Shown: one piece after another, positions 16,169 through 24,919 of the stretch
Layout of the letters: each line of letters opens with the position of its first letter
Numbering within the stretch: position 1 is the first letter of the stretch
DNA from: Prauserella flavalba
Lineage (GTDB): Bacteria; Actinomycetota; Actinomycetes; Mycobacteriales; Pseudonocardiaceae
Direction of reading: 5' to 3'
Length of the DNA: 64,000 nt
Assembly (NCBI RefSeq): GCF_003202235.1
Contig: NZ_MASU01000021.1
Location: forward strand, 1-64,000
The notes under the pieces: model-generated
Told to the model about the DNA's origin: nothing
Database searches by the model: none
What the model saw: the letters and a program-made list of their open reading frames with translations, nothing else
Translations under genes and position numbers: made by a program

Positions 16169-17818
16169 ATGCTGAGCCTCACCGCGGATGCCTCACAGGT
16201 CGAGCAGATCTACGGACTCGACGCGCGCAAGAGCCTGCTGTTCTCCGCGATCCGTCTCGACTCCTACCCGCTGGTCGCGCCGCTGATCGCGCGGACTGAC
16301 GCGGGCCGGTATCTGCTCGTGCGCCAGCAGGAGCAAGGTAACGCCCTGTCGGCCGGAGTCCCGAAAGCGCAGATCAAGTTCTACGCCCCATGGGTCACGA
16401 TCGACCCTCGCATCGTCGCCGATACCTCCGCCTCGGCGTCCCTGGCGACCCTGGTAGAGGATCTCGCCGACGGCGCGCCGGTCCGTCTTGCGGCCGACGT
16501 CGTCTACAGCCACTACCGCACTCTGGCCGGTTCCGTAGACCTCGTCGTTGACGGCCAGGACCCAACCCCGGTCACCGCCTACGAGATCGACGTCGAGACG
16601 GTCCTCACGCGATTCGCCGGGTGGCGGCAGGAAGGTGTCCGCACCGCACGGCGGCTGATCGAGGACGTTGAGCACCTCTCGGGCCTGTCGGAAGAGTTCT
16701 CCGCTGACCAGGACAGCCGGTTCGAGGCCCTCCGAGCTCTCATCGACGACCGCTCGCTCGACGCCCTGCTCATCACCGCACCACCAAACTTCACCGAGGT
16801 GACCGGGTTCGCCCAGCCGAACGGCGCGGCCGCCCTGTGGCTGCCCGACATGAACAGGCTCATCGTGCTCGCACCCGAGGGCACATCCGGCGTTCACGGG
16901 TCGCCCATCGACCAGTTCCCATCCGTCGGCGCGGCTGTCCGGACGCTGGCCCGTGGAGCACGGACCGGCGTCGAGGACGAGTGGATCACCGTTGGTCTGG
17001 CCCGCGAGCTCGAGGACGAGCACGCGGAGCTCGTCCCTGTCTCCACGGACCTCGCCCATTGGCGGGATGTCCGCGACCACGAGGACCTCGCGTTCCAGGT
17101 CATCGCCGCACGCGCGAGCGTATTCGCGATCGAGGAGGCCCTGGCCTGGGCGGAAGAGGGCCTCGACGCCGGCCGCTCGTTCTCCGAACTCGACATCAAC
17201 GCCGTGTACCTCGACAAGCTCACCGAGTTCCGCACCGCCGACGAGATCCCGTTCGACATCGAGCCGTACTTCACAAACCTGCACTCGTCCAACCGGATGC
17301 TCTTCCCAGGCCCACCAGTGGACTTCCCCATCAACGCCGACACGACCTGCATCCAGCTCGACGCCGGTGTTCGCGTGGTCATCGACGGGGTCACCGTCGC
17401 CACCTCGGACATGGCCCGAACGCTCCCCCGCACCGCGGCGGCGAAGGAGGCGTACAACTTCTTCTTCGAGGTGGTCCGGCAGGGGATCATCGGCCAGCTC
17501 AGGCCCGGCGTGGTGTGTGAGGACGTGCACGAGGGAACCCTGCGTTACCTCGCGCCTCACCTCGATCGGATGGTCGAGATCGGAATGCTCGGAACGGACG
17601 TCGATTTCAACACCGAGTACCGCAAACGGAACGTCGGGCACCTCATGGGGAAGCAGGAATCGTTCGCGAACGAGCTCAGGCCCGGCTACAAGCACGTCCT
17701 CGAGGTCGGTTCCTACGGTGCTGCCGAGATCCCGTGGCGCTACGAGAACGCCGCGATCGGCACCGAAGACCTCTGGTACGTCGGACGAGACCGAACCTAC
17801 ATCGTGAGCAAGCGATGA
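16169..17818 (+). CDS. M24 (creatinase/prolidase) family metallohydrolase with a long N-terminus
   Basis: A 549-residue protein, longer than the usual 350-400. The C-terminal pita-bread domain keeps five metal-ligand positions: IQLDAG (Asp), SDMARTLP (Asp), NVGHLMG (His), VLEVGSYG (Glu) and ENAAIGTED (Glu). The PG after the first Glu is changed to GS, so activity may be altered. The ~370-residue N-terminal part looks like two creatinase N-like domains in series (about 1-150 and 190-330, the second with ALLITAPPNFTEVTGF). It lies between the ABC importer and RidA and overlaps ridA by 4 bp. It probably cleaves the imported substrate: a proline-containing peptide, a creatine-like compound or another amide. 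Confidence 0.8.
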   Translation: MLSLTADASQVEQIYGLDARKSLLFSAIRLDSYPLVAPLIARTDAGRYLLVRQQEQGNALSAGVPKAQIKFYAPWVTIDPRIVADTSASASLATLVEDLADGAPVRLAADVVYSHYRTLAGSVDLVVDGQDPTPVTAYEIDVETVLTRFAGWRQEGVRTARRLIEDVEHLSGLSEEFSADQDSRFEALRALIDDRSLDALLITAPPNFTEVTGFAQPNGAAALWLPDMNRLIVLAPEGTSGVHGSPIDQFPSVGAAVRTLARGARTGVEDEWITVGLARELEDEHAELVPVSTDLAHWRDVRDHEDLAFQVIAARASVFAIEEALAWAEEGLDAGRSFSELDINAVYLDKLTEFRTADEIPFDIEPYFTNLHSSNRMLFPGPPVDFPINADTTCIQLDAGVRVVIDGVTVATSDMARTLPRTAAAKEAYNFFFEVVRQGIIGQLRPGVVCEDVHEGTLRYLAPHLDRMVEIGMLGTDVDFNTEYRKRNVGHLMGKQESFANELRPGYKHVLEVGSYGAAEIPWRYENAAIGTEDLWYVGRDRTYIVSKR

Positions 17819-18291
17819 CGCCCGCCTCCATGACCACCGCGTTGGAGCGTCTCGAGTCACTGCGCCTCGAACTACCCGTACTAGGAGCACCTCGCTACGC
17901 GTATGAGGCCAGCGTGCGCTGGGGCAACCTGCTGTTCGTATCCGGCCAGATCTCGAGGACCGCGGCAGGTGAGGTCCTAACGGGTCGGCTGGGAGACAAC
18001 ATCGACACGACCGCCGGGGCGTCGGCGGCCCGGGTTTCCGCGCTCAACCTGCTGGCACGCCTCCACGACGCGGTCGGCCTCGACAAGATCGAACGGATTC
18101 TCAAAATCACCACGTGGGTCACGAGTACGCACGACTTCGTCGATCAGCCGACCGTGGCGGACGGCGCGTCACGGCTGCTGCCCGACGTTCTCGGCGACGC
18201 GGGTCGGCACGCCCGAACCGCTCTACCCGCACACGTGCTCCCTGCGGGTGCGCTCGTGGAGATCGAAGCCACGGTCGCCGTACGCGACTAG
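17815..18291 (+). CDS. RidA/YjgF family protein (imine/enamine deaminase)
   Basis: A 158-residue protein of the RidA fold, which hydrolyses reactive enamines/imines made by amino-compound catabolism. Features are GNLLFVSGQISRTAAGEV, ARVSALNLLARLHDAVGLDKIERILKITTWV and the C-terminal PAHVLPAGALVEIEATVA. The canonical catalytic Arg (C-R-x-x-x-G-V form) is replaced around LPAHVLPAGA, so it belongs to a divergent subgroup (RutC/Rid4-7 like). The ATG overlaps the M24 stop (ATGA), which suggests the hydrolase product is an amine or imine. Confidence 0.85.
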   Translation: MTPASMTTALERLESLRLELPVLGAPRYAYEASVRWGNLLFVSGQISRTAAGEVLTGRLGDNIDTTAGASAARVSALNLLARLHDAVGLDKIERILKITTWVTSTHDFVDQPTVADGASRLLPDVLGDAGRHARTALPAHVLPAGALVEIEATVAVRD

Positions 18292-18308
18292 CATCGCGTG
18301 CGCGATGC
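18291..18308 (+). terminator. Hairpin right after ridA
   Basis: GCATCGC (18291-18297), loop GTGC and GCGATGC (18302-18308) form a perfect 7-bp stem that starts at the last base of the ridA stop codon. No T-tract follows. It probably marks the end of the ABC-M24-ridA operon. Confidence 0.45.
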
Positions 18309-18491
18309 GAGCTCGCTCGCCCTCGTGCTCAGAACGGCCCTCCGCCCTGCACACGCCAGGCGATCGCGGCATCGCACTGCCGCCCGCGCCATCCTCCGAG
18401 CCATGCTGTGGCGTGTGGGCGGCCCGGTCTCCGGAACTGCTCGAGAAGTCAGCGAAACCCGCCCTTGACGACAATCAGCCTCCGACCTAAC

Positions 18492-18520
18492 TTGAGATCT
18501 CAGATGACTTGAGATCTCAA
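18492..18520. promoter_or_regulatory. Tandem palindromic operators (TTGAGATCTCA) before the secernin-like gene
   Basis: TTGAGATCTCAG (18492-18503) and TTGAGATCTCAA (18509-18520) are direct repeats of a 12-bp palindrome, 17 bp apart. The second is perfect and ends within the ribosome-binding site AAGGAG (18519-18524), 4 bp before the spacing to ATG 18529. A protein bound here would block translation initiation or transcription of the following three-gene operon. The candidate binder is the AbrB-domain fusion protein of the same operon, or a GntR-type protein. Confidence 0.7.
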
Positions 18521-18528
18521 GGAGCGAT

Positions 18529-19965
18529 ATGCCGGCGTGGAGCTGCGACACCCTGGTGGCCTTGCCTTCCACCGAAGGCGAGCCGGTGCTGCTGGGCAAG
18601 AACAGCGACCGTCCGGTTTTCGACGCCCAGCCGCTCCGTTTCTTTCCTCGCCGCAGCGCCAGCGGGGCCGGCCGGCTGCCCTTGGCCTACGTCGAGCTGC
18701 CGGAGGCGGCGGAGTCGTTCGCCCACCTCGGCGGGTCGCCGTACTGGTGCTGGGGCCACGAGATCGGCCTGTCCGAGCGGGGCGTCGCGATCGGCAACGA
18801 GGCACTGTTCACCCGGGACGTGGCCGCGAACATCGCAGCCACGAACCGCGGCGAGGTCCTCCCCCGGGGGATTCTCGGCATGGAACTGGTGCGACTGGGG
18901 CTGGAACGCGGGCGGAGCGCCGAGGACGCCGTGGAGGTCATGGCGGAACTGGTGCAGCGGTATGGCCAGTGGGGCTCGGGTGTGCCCGGCAGAGCCCCTG
19001 TGGAGGGCGCCTACGACAACTCCTACCTGGTGGCCGATTCACGGGAAGCGTGGGTGCTGGAGACCTCGGGCCGCCGGTGGGCGGCCAAGCGGATCGACCG
19101 GGGCACGTACGCGATCTCCAACCAGCCGACCATCCGTCGTTCCTGGGACGCCGGCAGTCCCGACCTGCTGGCACACGCCGTCCGGTCCGGATGGTGGCCG
19201 GAGCAGCGGGGCGAGCTCGACTTCGCCAGGGCCTACACCGACCCGGCCGTGCCGTTGCAGGCGTCGCATCTGCGCCTGAGCCGCTCGCGGCAGCTGCTGG
19301 CCGAGGCCACGGACCTCGGCGGCGTGGACGTGCCTGGCATCAAGCGGATCCTGCGCGACCACTACGAGGACACGTTCCTCAACGGTCCGTACTTCACCGC
19401 GGCACTGCCGGATTTCCTGTCGCTGTGCATGCACTCACATCCCGCGGGCTTCACCTGGGGCAACACCGCGAGCTCGAGCGTGTGCGTGCTGCCGCGCGAG
19501 GGCGAGGGCCTGCCGCACCTGTGGTGGACGCCGCTGACCCCGTGCACGGGCGTGTACTTGCCGGTCTTCGTCGCAGCGGGAACGGTGCCCGAGGATTTCA
19601 CGAGAGCGGGCGCCACCGCGGCACGGGCCAGGCCGGAGGACGCCGCGCCCGACAGCTTCAGCAGTGACTCCTACTGGTGGCGGTTCCATCAGCTGTTGGA
19701 GGCGGTCAAGGGCGACGCACTGGGCTGGGACTTCGACGACCGCCGTCCGATCGTGCGCGCCGCATTCGATCCGCTGGAAGCCCGTTGGGCGGCCCGGCTG
19801 CCCGAGGTCGAGAAGCAGGCGCTCGAACTCATCGGGCAGGGCGCGGGCACCCGGGCGGCCGCGGAGCTCGCACGATTCACCGACGACTGCGCACGCGAGG
19901 CGACGGCCGTGCTCACGGAACTGCTCGACGGATTCGGCATACCCACAGGGGAAGGACGAGCATGA
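18529..19965 (+). CDS. Secernin-like / peptidase C69 family Ntn-hydrolase
   Basis: A 478-residue protein. The start MPAWSCDTLVALP puts Cys6 where the C69/secernin family has its nucleophile after N-terminal trimming. Other marks are GKNSDRPVFDAQP, GVAIGNEALFTRD, EGAYDNSYLVAD and HSHPAGFTWGNTASSS. Family members hydrolyse dipeptides or amides; the exact substrate is unknown. It is the first gene after the tandem operators, and its stop overlaps the next start by 4 bp. The NCS1 permease two genes downstream suggests the operon handles a cyclic amide or nucleobase-like compound, by inference. Confidence 0.82.
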   Translation: MPAWSCDTLVALPSTEGEPVLLGKNSDRPVFDAQPLRFFPRRSASGAGRLPLAYVELPEAAESFAHLGGSPYWCWGHEIGLSERGVAIGNEALFTRDVAANIAATNRGEVLPRGILGMELVRLGLERGRSAEDAVEVMAELVQRYGQWGSGVPGRAPVEGAYDNSYLVADSREAWVLETSGRRWAAKRIDRGTYAISNQPTIRRSWDAGSPDLLAHAVRSGWWPEQRGELDFARAYTDPAVPLQASHLRLSRSRQLLAEATDLGGVDVPGIKRILRDHYEDTFLNGPYFTAALPDFLSLCMHSHPAGFTWGNTASSSVCVLPREGEGLPHLWWTPLTPCTGVYLPVFVAAGTVPEDFTRAGATAARARPEDAAPDSFSSDSYWWRFHQLLEAVKGDALGWDFDDRRPIVRAAFDPLEARWAARLPEVEKQALELIGQGAGTRAAAELARFTDDCAREATAVLTELLDGFGIPTGEGRA

Positions 19966-21473
19966 CGGAACGGCAGGAAGCGCCGCAAATCGCACACGTG
20001 CGCAGCAACGGACAGGTCACCCTGCCCGTGCACGTCCGGCGCGCCGCCGAGCTGCGGGAGGGCGATGTCGTCGAGGTGGTGCTGCAACCCGACGGGGCCA
20101 TCCTGCTCCGACCGGTCGACGTGCTCGACCGGGTGCATGCCGACGCGCTGTACCAGGCCGGACCACCGGACCTGCCCTCGCTGGCGGACGTCAGCCCCGA
20201 GCAGCGGGCGAGCGAACTGGTCCGGCGGCGGCAGCTTCCGCCCCGCACGGGTCGTCGTCTCGAGGAGTTGCTGCGGCGCTACCTGCGTGGCGCGCTGAGC
20301 CACAAGGCACTGGTCACCGAGGCGTTGGTGCTGGGCCTGCCCGCGGCGTCGATCGCCAACCTGCTCGCCGAACCCGGAACGCCGGATCAGGGCCGGATCA
20401 CGGCCGGTCCCCCGCGCTCACGTGCGTTGCCAGGCACCGCGACGGCGAGCGGAGACGCCCGCGTCGTACGGATCGCCCAGGCGTTCCACTCTCTGCTCTA
20501 CCTCCCGCTCTACGTCGCGCACGACGCCGGCTTCTTCGCCGAGGAGGGGCTCACCGTCGAGATCAGCACCGCCGGTGGCGGCGCCGAAGCCTGGTCGACC
20601 GTGGAGAGCGGACATGCCGACTACGCCGTGCACGACCCGGTGTTCGTGATGCGGGCCGTGGAACAGGGAGTCGAGGACGCGGTGGTAGTCGGCTCGGTGT
20701 GCAACGGCCAAGCGATCGTCGCGCTCGCGAAGGATCCGCGGATCGAGGCCACCGACGACCCGCACACGTTCATCACCGAGACCGTCGCCGGGCGCACCAT
20801 TTCCACGCAGCCACAACCGGACTCGCAGTGGGCGCTGTTGCGTTTCCTCAAGTTCCTCTGCGAGAGCGGTGGTGCCGCGGACTACCGCAACCTCCAGGTC
20901 CCCATCGGCACGGAACCGAGAGCGGTCTTCGACGGCACGGCCGATCTCTGCCTCGCCTTCTCACCACAGGCAGAGTCGGCGATCTCGGAGGGATTGCACG
21001 AAGTCTTCGACTTCTCGCGCTTCTTCGGCCCGTACCTGCTGTCCGCGCTCAGCAGTCTCCGCTCGACGGTGCACGAGGACCCCGCCGTCCACCACGCCGT
21101 GCTCCGGGCACTCGAACGTGCTTGTCAGTACGCGCACGCGTTCCCCGAGCAGGCCCTCGACATCGCCCGGCACGAGTTTCCCGACGTCGATCCGGGCGTC
21201 GTGAAGGCAGCCACATACCGCTGCCTGCGCCACAACTTCCTGCCCGAACACGTCGCCGTCGACGCCGAGGCATGGAAGGAGAACGGGGTCATCAACCGCT
21301 TCGTCGGGACGATCCAGCAGTACCGAGAGATGGCCGAGCTCGTCGACAACGAAGCCGGCCTGCACGCCTACCGCACGCTGGGCAACCTGCGTCTCACCTG
21401 GGACACGCCGAGGCCGATCACCAGGGTCGTGAACCCGGCAGGACGTCCGGACAAGCCGCCCACTATCCGCTGA
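19962..21473 (+). CDS. Fusion: AbrB/SpoVT DNA-binding domain + NMT1/THI5-like ligand-binding domain
   Basis: A 503-residue protein with an unusual order. Residues ~8-50 form a swapped-hairpin AbrB domain (HVRSNGQVTLPVHVRRAAEL, then GDVVEVVLQPDGAILLRPVD). Residues ~55-145 are helical (EQRASELVRRRQL, LVTEALVLGLPAASIANLLAEP). From ~165 there is a substrate-binding-protein domain (QAFHSLLYLPLYVAHDAGFFAEEGL, then GGGAEAWSTVESGHADYAVHDP). There is no signal peptide or lipobox, so it should stay in the cytoplasm. I infer a ligand-sensing regulator built from an importer binding protein. The ATG overlaps the upstream stop (ATGA), and an NCS1 permease gene follows after 34 bp. Confidence 0.75.
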   Translation: MTERQEAPQIAHVRSNGQVTLPVHVRRAAELREGDVVEVVLQPDGAILLRPVDVLDRVHADALYQAGPPDLPSLADVSPEQRASELVRRRQLPPRTGRRLEELLRRYLRGALSHKALVTEALVLGLPAASIANLLAEPGTPDQGRITAGPPRSRALPGTATASGDARVVRIAQAFHSLLYLPLYVAHDAGFFAEEGLTVEISTAGGGAEAWSTVESGHADYAVHDPVFVMRAVEQGVEDAVVVGSVCNGQAIVALAKDPRIEATDDPHTFITETVAGRTISTQPQPDSQWALLRFLKFLCESGGAADYRNLQVPIGTEPRAVFDGTADLCLAFSPQAESAISEGLHEVFDFSRFFGPYLLSALSSLRSTVHEDPAVHHAVLRALERACQYAHAFPEQALDIARHEFPDVDPGVVKAATYRCLRHNFLPEHVAVDAEAWKENGVINRFVGTIQQYREMAELVDNEAGLHAYRTLGNLRLTWDTPRPITRVVNPAGRPDKPPTIR

Positions 21474-21507
21474 ACCTCCGCCAACCGCAGAACGGATGGT
21501 CTGACAC

Positions 21508-22950
21508 ATGTCGCTGCGCGAGAAGTTCCGAGGGCCGACCACCTCCATCGACGAACAGATCGAGAGCTACGCGATCGACCGCGTACCGGCCTCGAAGAGA
21601 TGGCCCATCCCCGCGATCAGCCTCGTGCTGCTGGGCAACGCCACCGCGATGTTCTTCTTCTCCTTCGGCGCGCAGCAGACCTTCCTGGTCGGCTGGCCGT
21701 GGCTGCTCGCGCCGATCGGTTACTTCTTCCTCGGGGCCATCGGCATCGGCATGCTCACGATGCGCATGGCCAGCAGGGAAGGTCTTTCGCAGAACCTGCT
21801 GAGCAGGGGACTCGGCTTCGGTAGCCGAGGCGCGGCCGTCACCTCCTTCATCTACGCGATCAACTACATCTACTACTTCCTGTTCGAGGGCACCATCGTC
21901 TCCCACGCGATCTCCTACCAGTTCGGTATCGAGGTCGGCTCGGCAGGCGGCATCGCCATCTTCGCCCTGGTCGGCCTCGCCACCCTGGCCCTCGTCTGGC
22001 GTGGCATGCACGCCATGTCGTTCCTGCAGGCCTGGGGCTTTCCCTTGTTCCTGATCCTGCTCGCCTACGCACTGTGGCGACTGGGCACCGCGCACGAGCC
22101 GGTCGGCCCCTCGGGGTGGCACGCGACCGGTGAGGTCGGTTGGGCCGCGATGTGGAGCGCGTTCAGCTTCGCCAACGGCCAGATGATCTTTCAGGGGTTG
22201 ATGGCCACCGACTACGGCCGCTTCGCCGCCCAGCGGATCCGCTACCGGGGCACGGCCGCGATCATGCTCGGCGAGCTGATCCCCATGTTCGCGGTGATCT
22301 TCCTGGGCGTGTTCCTCGGCGCGAGCCTGCTCACCGAGCTCGGCCCGGGCGGACAGTCCCAGGCACAGGATCCGGGATTCATGTTCGTGCACACCATGGG
22401 CTTCGCCGGGGTGCTCTTCGTACTCGTCACCCAGATCCGGATCAACGTCATGAACCTCTACTCCGGATCCGTCGCGCTGGCCAGTGGGTTCGACGTCGCC
22501 GCACACTTCCGGCCTGGGCGTCCGTGGTGGATGTTCCTCGTCTGGTTCGTCGGCGTCATCTTCTACGCTGTCAACGTCATCGACAGCCTGGGCACGTTCC
22601 TCGCGATCACCGGCGTGCTCACCAACACCTGGGTGCTGATCATCCTCGCCGACTACTTCATCTGCCGCCGCCTGCTGGGACTGGCAAGGCGCGAACAGAT
22701 CGAGTTCCGCGAGCACGAGGTCAGGGCATGGAACCCGTGCGGACTGACCTCTCTCGGCGTCGCGGTGCTGGTGGGCGCGCTCGGTATCGTCGGGATCTAC
22801 CCGATCTACTACGCCTCGTTCGCCGCGATGCTGCTCGGGCCGGTACTCCACGTCGCCATTACCGTCGCCACCCGCGGTCGGTTCTACCGAGTACCCACCA
22901 AAAAGGACAGCAGCCAGGAGGCCGCCGACACCCCCGTTATCGAACGATGA
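21508..22950 (+). CDS. NCS1-family permease (cytosine/purine/hydantoin/allantoin type)
   Basis: A 480-residue transporter with about 12 helices that imports nucleobase-like compounds with H+ or Na+. Features are the cytoplasmic start with IESYAIDRVPASKRWP, NATAMFFFSFGAQQTFLVGW in helices 1-2, and NVIDSLGTFLAITGVLTNTWVLIILADYFICRR toward the end. It is the last gene of the three-gene operon. Its substrate may also be the ligand of the AbrB fusion protein. The short C-terminal tail is Lys/Ser/Glu-rich. Confidence 0.87.
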   Translation: MSLREKFRGPTTSIDEQIESYAIDRVPASKRWPIPAISLVLLGNATAMFFFSFGAQQTFLVGWPWLLAPIGYFFLGAIGIGMLTMRMASREGLSQNLLSRGLGFGSRGAAVTSFIYAINYIYYFLFEGTIVSHAISYQFGIEVGSAGGIAIFALVGLATLALVWRGMHAMSFLQAWGFPLFLILLAYALWRLGTAHEPVGPSGWHATGEVGWAAMWSAFSFANGQMIFQGLMATDYGRFAAQRIRYRGTAAIMLGELIPMFAVIFLGVFLGASLLTELGPGGQSQAQDPGFMFVHTMGFAGVLFVLVTQIRINVMNLYSGSVALASGFDVAAHFRPGRPWWMFLVWFVGVIFYAVNVIDSLGTFLAITGVLTNTWVLIILADYFICRRLLGLARREQIEFREHEVRAWNPCGLTSLGVAVLVGALGIVGIYPIYYASFAAMLLGPVLHVAITVATRGRFYRVPTKKDSSQEAADTPVIER

Positions 22951-23035
22951 CCTCAACGCGTCAGCGCCTCACCGCGGAGGCTCGGGCGATCTCCGCGATC
23001 TGCCGCTGGCCGCTCGAACCACACGTTGGCCATCG

Positions 23036-23239
23036 TCCGCAGCCGACGGCATCTGGACGAAGGACCTCGCGCGCGCCCACCGGCTAGCCGGGAGGCTGGA
23101 GGCCGGGACGGTGTGGGTCAACACCTACCGCGCAATGTCGCCCATGTCGCCCCGCTCCGGCTAGTACACCCGCTTCAAGAGCGTCCGGATCAACACCGGC
23201 GAAGAACCGGCGGGCGACCCCTTCGTCCTGCGCTCCTGA
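23036..23239 (+). pseudogene. Aldehyde dehydrogenase gene remnant (3' end)
   Basis: The + frame reads AADGIWTKDLARAHRLAGRL, then EAGTVWVNTYRAMSPMSP, followed by a TAG at 23162-23164. It continues in frame as YTRFKSVRINTGEEPAGDPFVLRS to TGA 23239. These are the C-terminal parts of an ALDH (GTVWVNTYR, and the KSVW..T.EEP.ADPF ending), with the segment between them deleted and a stop in place. The catalytic Cys region is missing. Confidence 0.72.
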
Positions 23240-23411
23240 CCACCTGCAGTTCCGCCGCGGCCATGGCCACCCTCGGCATGGTCGACCCGGCAACTGGCCA
23301 GACTGGCCTGCTCCCCGAGTTGTGTGCATCCGGACGCGGCATTGCGGGGATACCCGCGGCCCGCGCCACCGGGTGGCGGGGTGACTGCGACCCGGTGCCA
23401 GGTGGACCAGC
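23240..23411. other. Intergenic stretch, nothing identified
   Basis: It lies between the ALDH remnant (+) and the MaoC gene (-), which converge here. No clear hairpin terminator or gene was found. Confidence 0.35.
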
Positions 23412-24230
23412 CTAGGAGGAGACCACCTTGAACCGCGCGACGCCGTCGCGAAGTACCGTCGTGTCACCGACCTGGGCAGTGAACGCCGTCGTGTGCTCGG
23501 CAGGACCCGCTGAGAGGTCGAGTGTGTCGCCGGGCAGGACGGGGGCGGTGAATCGAGCTTCGAGCTCGACGAGATCGCATGGATGGGCCTGCGCTGCCTC
23601 CGCAACCGATTTCGCCGCGATGCCCAGAGTGCAGAGGCCGTGCAGGATCGGCCGGGGGAAGCCGTTGGCAGCGGAAACCTCGGGGTCGATGTGAATCGGG
23701 TGGCGGTCGCCAGTCAGCCGGTACAACGCGGCCAGGTTCACGGGGGTGGGATACTGCGCCTCCCAGGCTGGCTGGAAGGTCCGGCCGCGTGAGCCGGGGC
23801 CGCGCCGGCCGCCCCACCCGCCGAGTCCGGGAAGGAAGATCGAGTAGGTCGCCGTCCAGTCCGCACATTCCGCGACGACGTCGACGAGCGCGCCCTTACC
23901 CTTGTCCCACACTGCGGTGACCGCTCCGGACACCCGGACGGTGCCGGACGGCCGCAACGGGCCGCGAACCTCCAGCCGTTGTGCGGCGTGGAGCGACCGC
24001 GCCGGGTCGTACGCGCCGAGCGCACCGGTCGCTTCCACGGTCCACAACCCGAGCGTGAGGGCGAAGGCCGGCAGAACCCTCAGATCTCGCTCGTACACGA
24101 GATCGAGTTCGTCCTCGCGGGCGCCGACCGCCAGCGCGTACAGAATCGCGTCGCGTTCGGTGTAGGAGAGCTCCCGCTCGCCGAGACTCGTCCCCGCGAG
24201 ATCCTGCACCCTGATGGTCGTGCTGCTCAT
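23412..24230 (-). CDS. MaoC-like (R)-enoyl-CoA hydratase, double hot-dog
   Basis: A 272-residue protein. The hydratase-2 motif is in the C-terminal half: YRLTGDRHPIHIDPEVSAANGFPRPILHGLC, with Asp and His as catalytic residues. The N-terminal half is a degenerate hot-dog (YALAVGAREDELDLVYE). It hydrates 2-enoyl-CoA to (3R)-hydroxyacyl-CoA. It is the last gene of the seven-gene minus-strand operon that begins at 30310 and overlaps the upstream crotonase gene by 4 bp. Confidence 0.87.
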   Translation of the reverse strand: MSSTTIRVQDLAGTSLGERELSYTERDAILYALAVGAREDELDLVYERDLRVLPAFALTLGLWTVEATGALGAYDPARSLHAAQRLEVRGPLRPSGTVRVSGAVTAVWDKGKGALVDVVAECADWTATYSIFLPGLGGWGGRRGPGSRGRTFQPAWEAQYPTPVNLAALYRLTGDRHPIHIDPEVSAANGFPRPILHGLCTLGIAAKSVAEAAQAHPCDLVELEARFTAPVLPGDTLDLSAGPAEHTTAFTAQVGDTTVLRDGVARFKVVSS

Positions 24231-24919
24231 CGAAACGCTCCCCTTCTGCTGATCGCCTGGCGACGTTCGTCCGAATCCAGCAACTCCAACCGCACGCGCT
24301 CCCAGCGCCCGGTGTCCCAGACCGCGTCGTCGAGTTCGGCCAGTAGTGCCTTGGTCTGTCGGAACGCCGGGCCGGGCACCGGCAACTTCTCCGCGACGGC
24401 ATGGGCGCGCGCGACCGCCTGCCCGCTGGCCACCACTTCCGACGCCAGGCCGTCATCGGCGTCGAGCCGCTGGCCGAGTAGCACCAGGCGGGTCACGATG
24501 TCGCGGGGCAGTGTGCGATGCAGCCGGGCAATGGTCTCCGGCCGGTAGAGCAGTCCCAGGTCCACCGCGGGCACCCGGAACCACGCGCCCGCCCCCGCGA
24601 TGCGGAGATCACAGGCCAGTGCGAGCTCCACGGCGGCGCCGAGGCACGGGCCCTCGATGGCGGCCACCACCGGCACGGGCACGGCGCGCACCGCCTCGAT
24701 CGTCGCCGCCAGCTCCTCGTCGAACGCGAGGTCGGCGCGCGTCCCGGTCAGCTCACGGAGGTCAGCGCCCGCGCTGAACACGTCGCCGTCGCCGCTGAGC
24801 ACGACTGCGGTCGTCTCGCCGGGCAATGTGGCGAGGTCCGCACGCAAGAGAGCGAGCACCCGGCGGGACATGGCATTCCGCCGTTCCGGCGCGTCGATGC
24901 GTACGTCGTGGACGCTCAC
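24227..24919 (-). CDS. Enoyl-CoA hydratase/isomerase (crotonase) family
   Basis: About 230 residues from GTG 24919, slightly shorter than the usual ~255 because the first strand is brief (VSVHDVRIDAPERRNAM). The first oxyanion-hole segment is FSAGADLREL and the second is EGPCLGAAVELALACDLRIA. The first usual catalytic Glu position (about GLG...E) is Ala/Val here, and the second is at DLGLLY with Asp, so it may be an isomerase or hydrolase rather than a hydratase. GTG overlaps the amidase stop (GTGA). Confidence 0.83.
   Translation of the reverse strand: MSVHDVRIDAPERRNAMSRRVLALLRADLATLPGETTAVVLSGDGDVFSAGADLRELTGTRADLAFDEELAATIEAVRAVPVPVVAAIEGPCLGAAVELALACDLRIAGAGAWFRVPAVDLGLLYRPETIARLHRTLPRDIVTRLVLLGQRLDADDGLASEVVASGQAVARAHAVAEKLPVPGPAFRQTKALLAELDDAVWDTGRWERVRLELLDSDERRQAISRRGAFR

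Noticed and set aside
16193-17890. 565-residue minus-strand open frame
   Set aside because: Antisense of the M24 protein with no recognisable features.
21463-22956. 497-residue minus-strand open frame
   Set aside because: Antisense of the NCS1 permease; charged, repeat-like shadow sequence.
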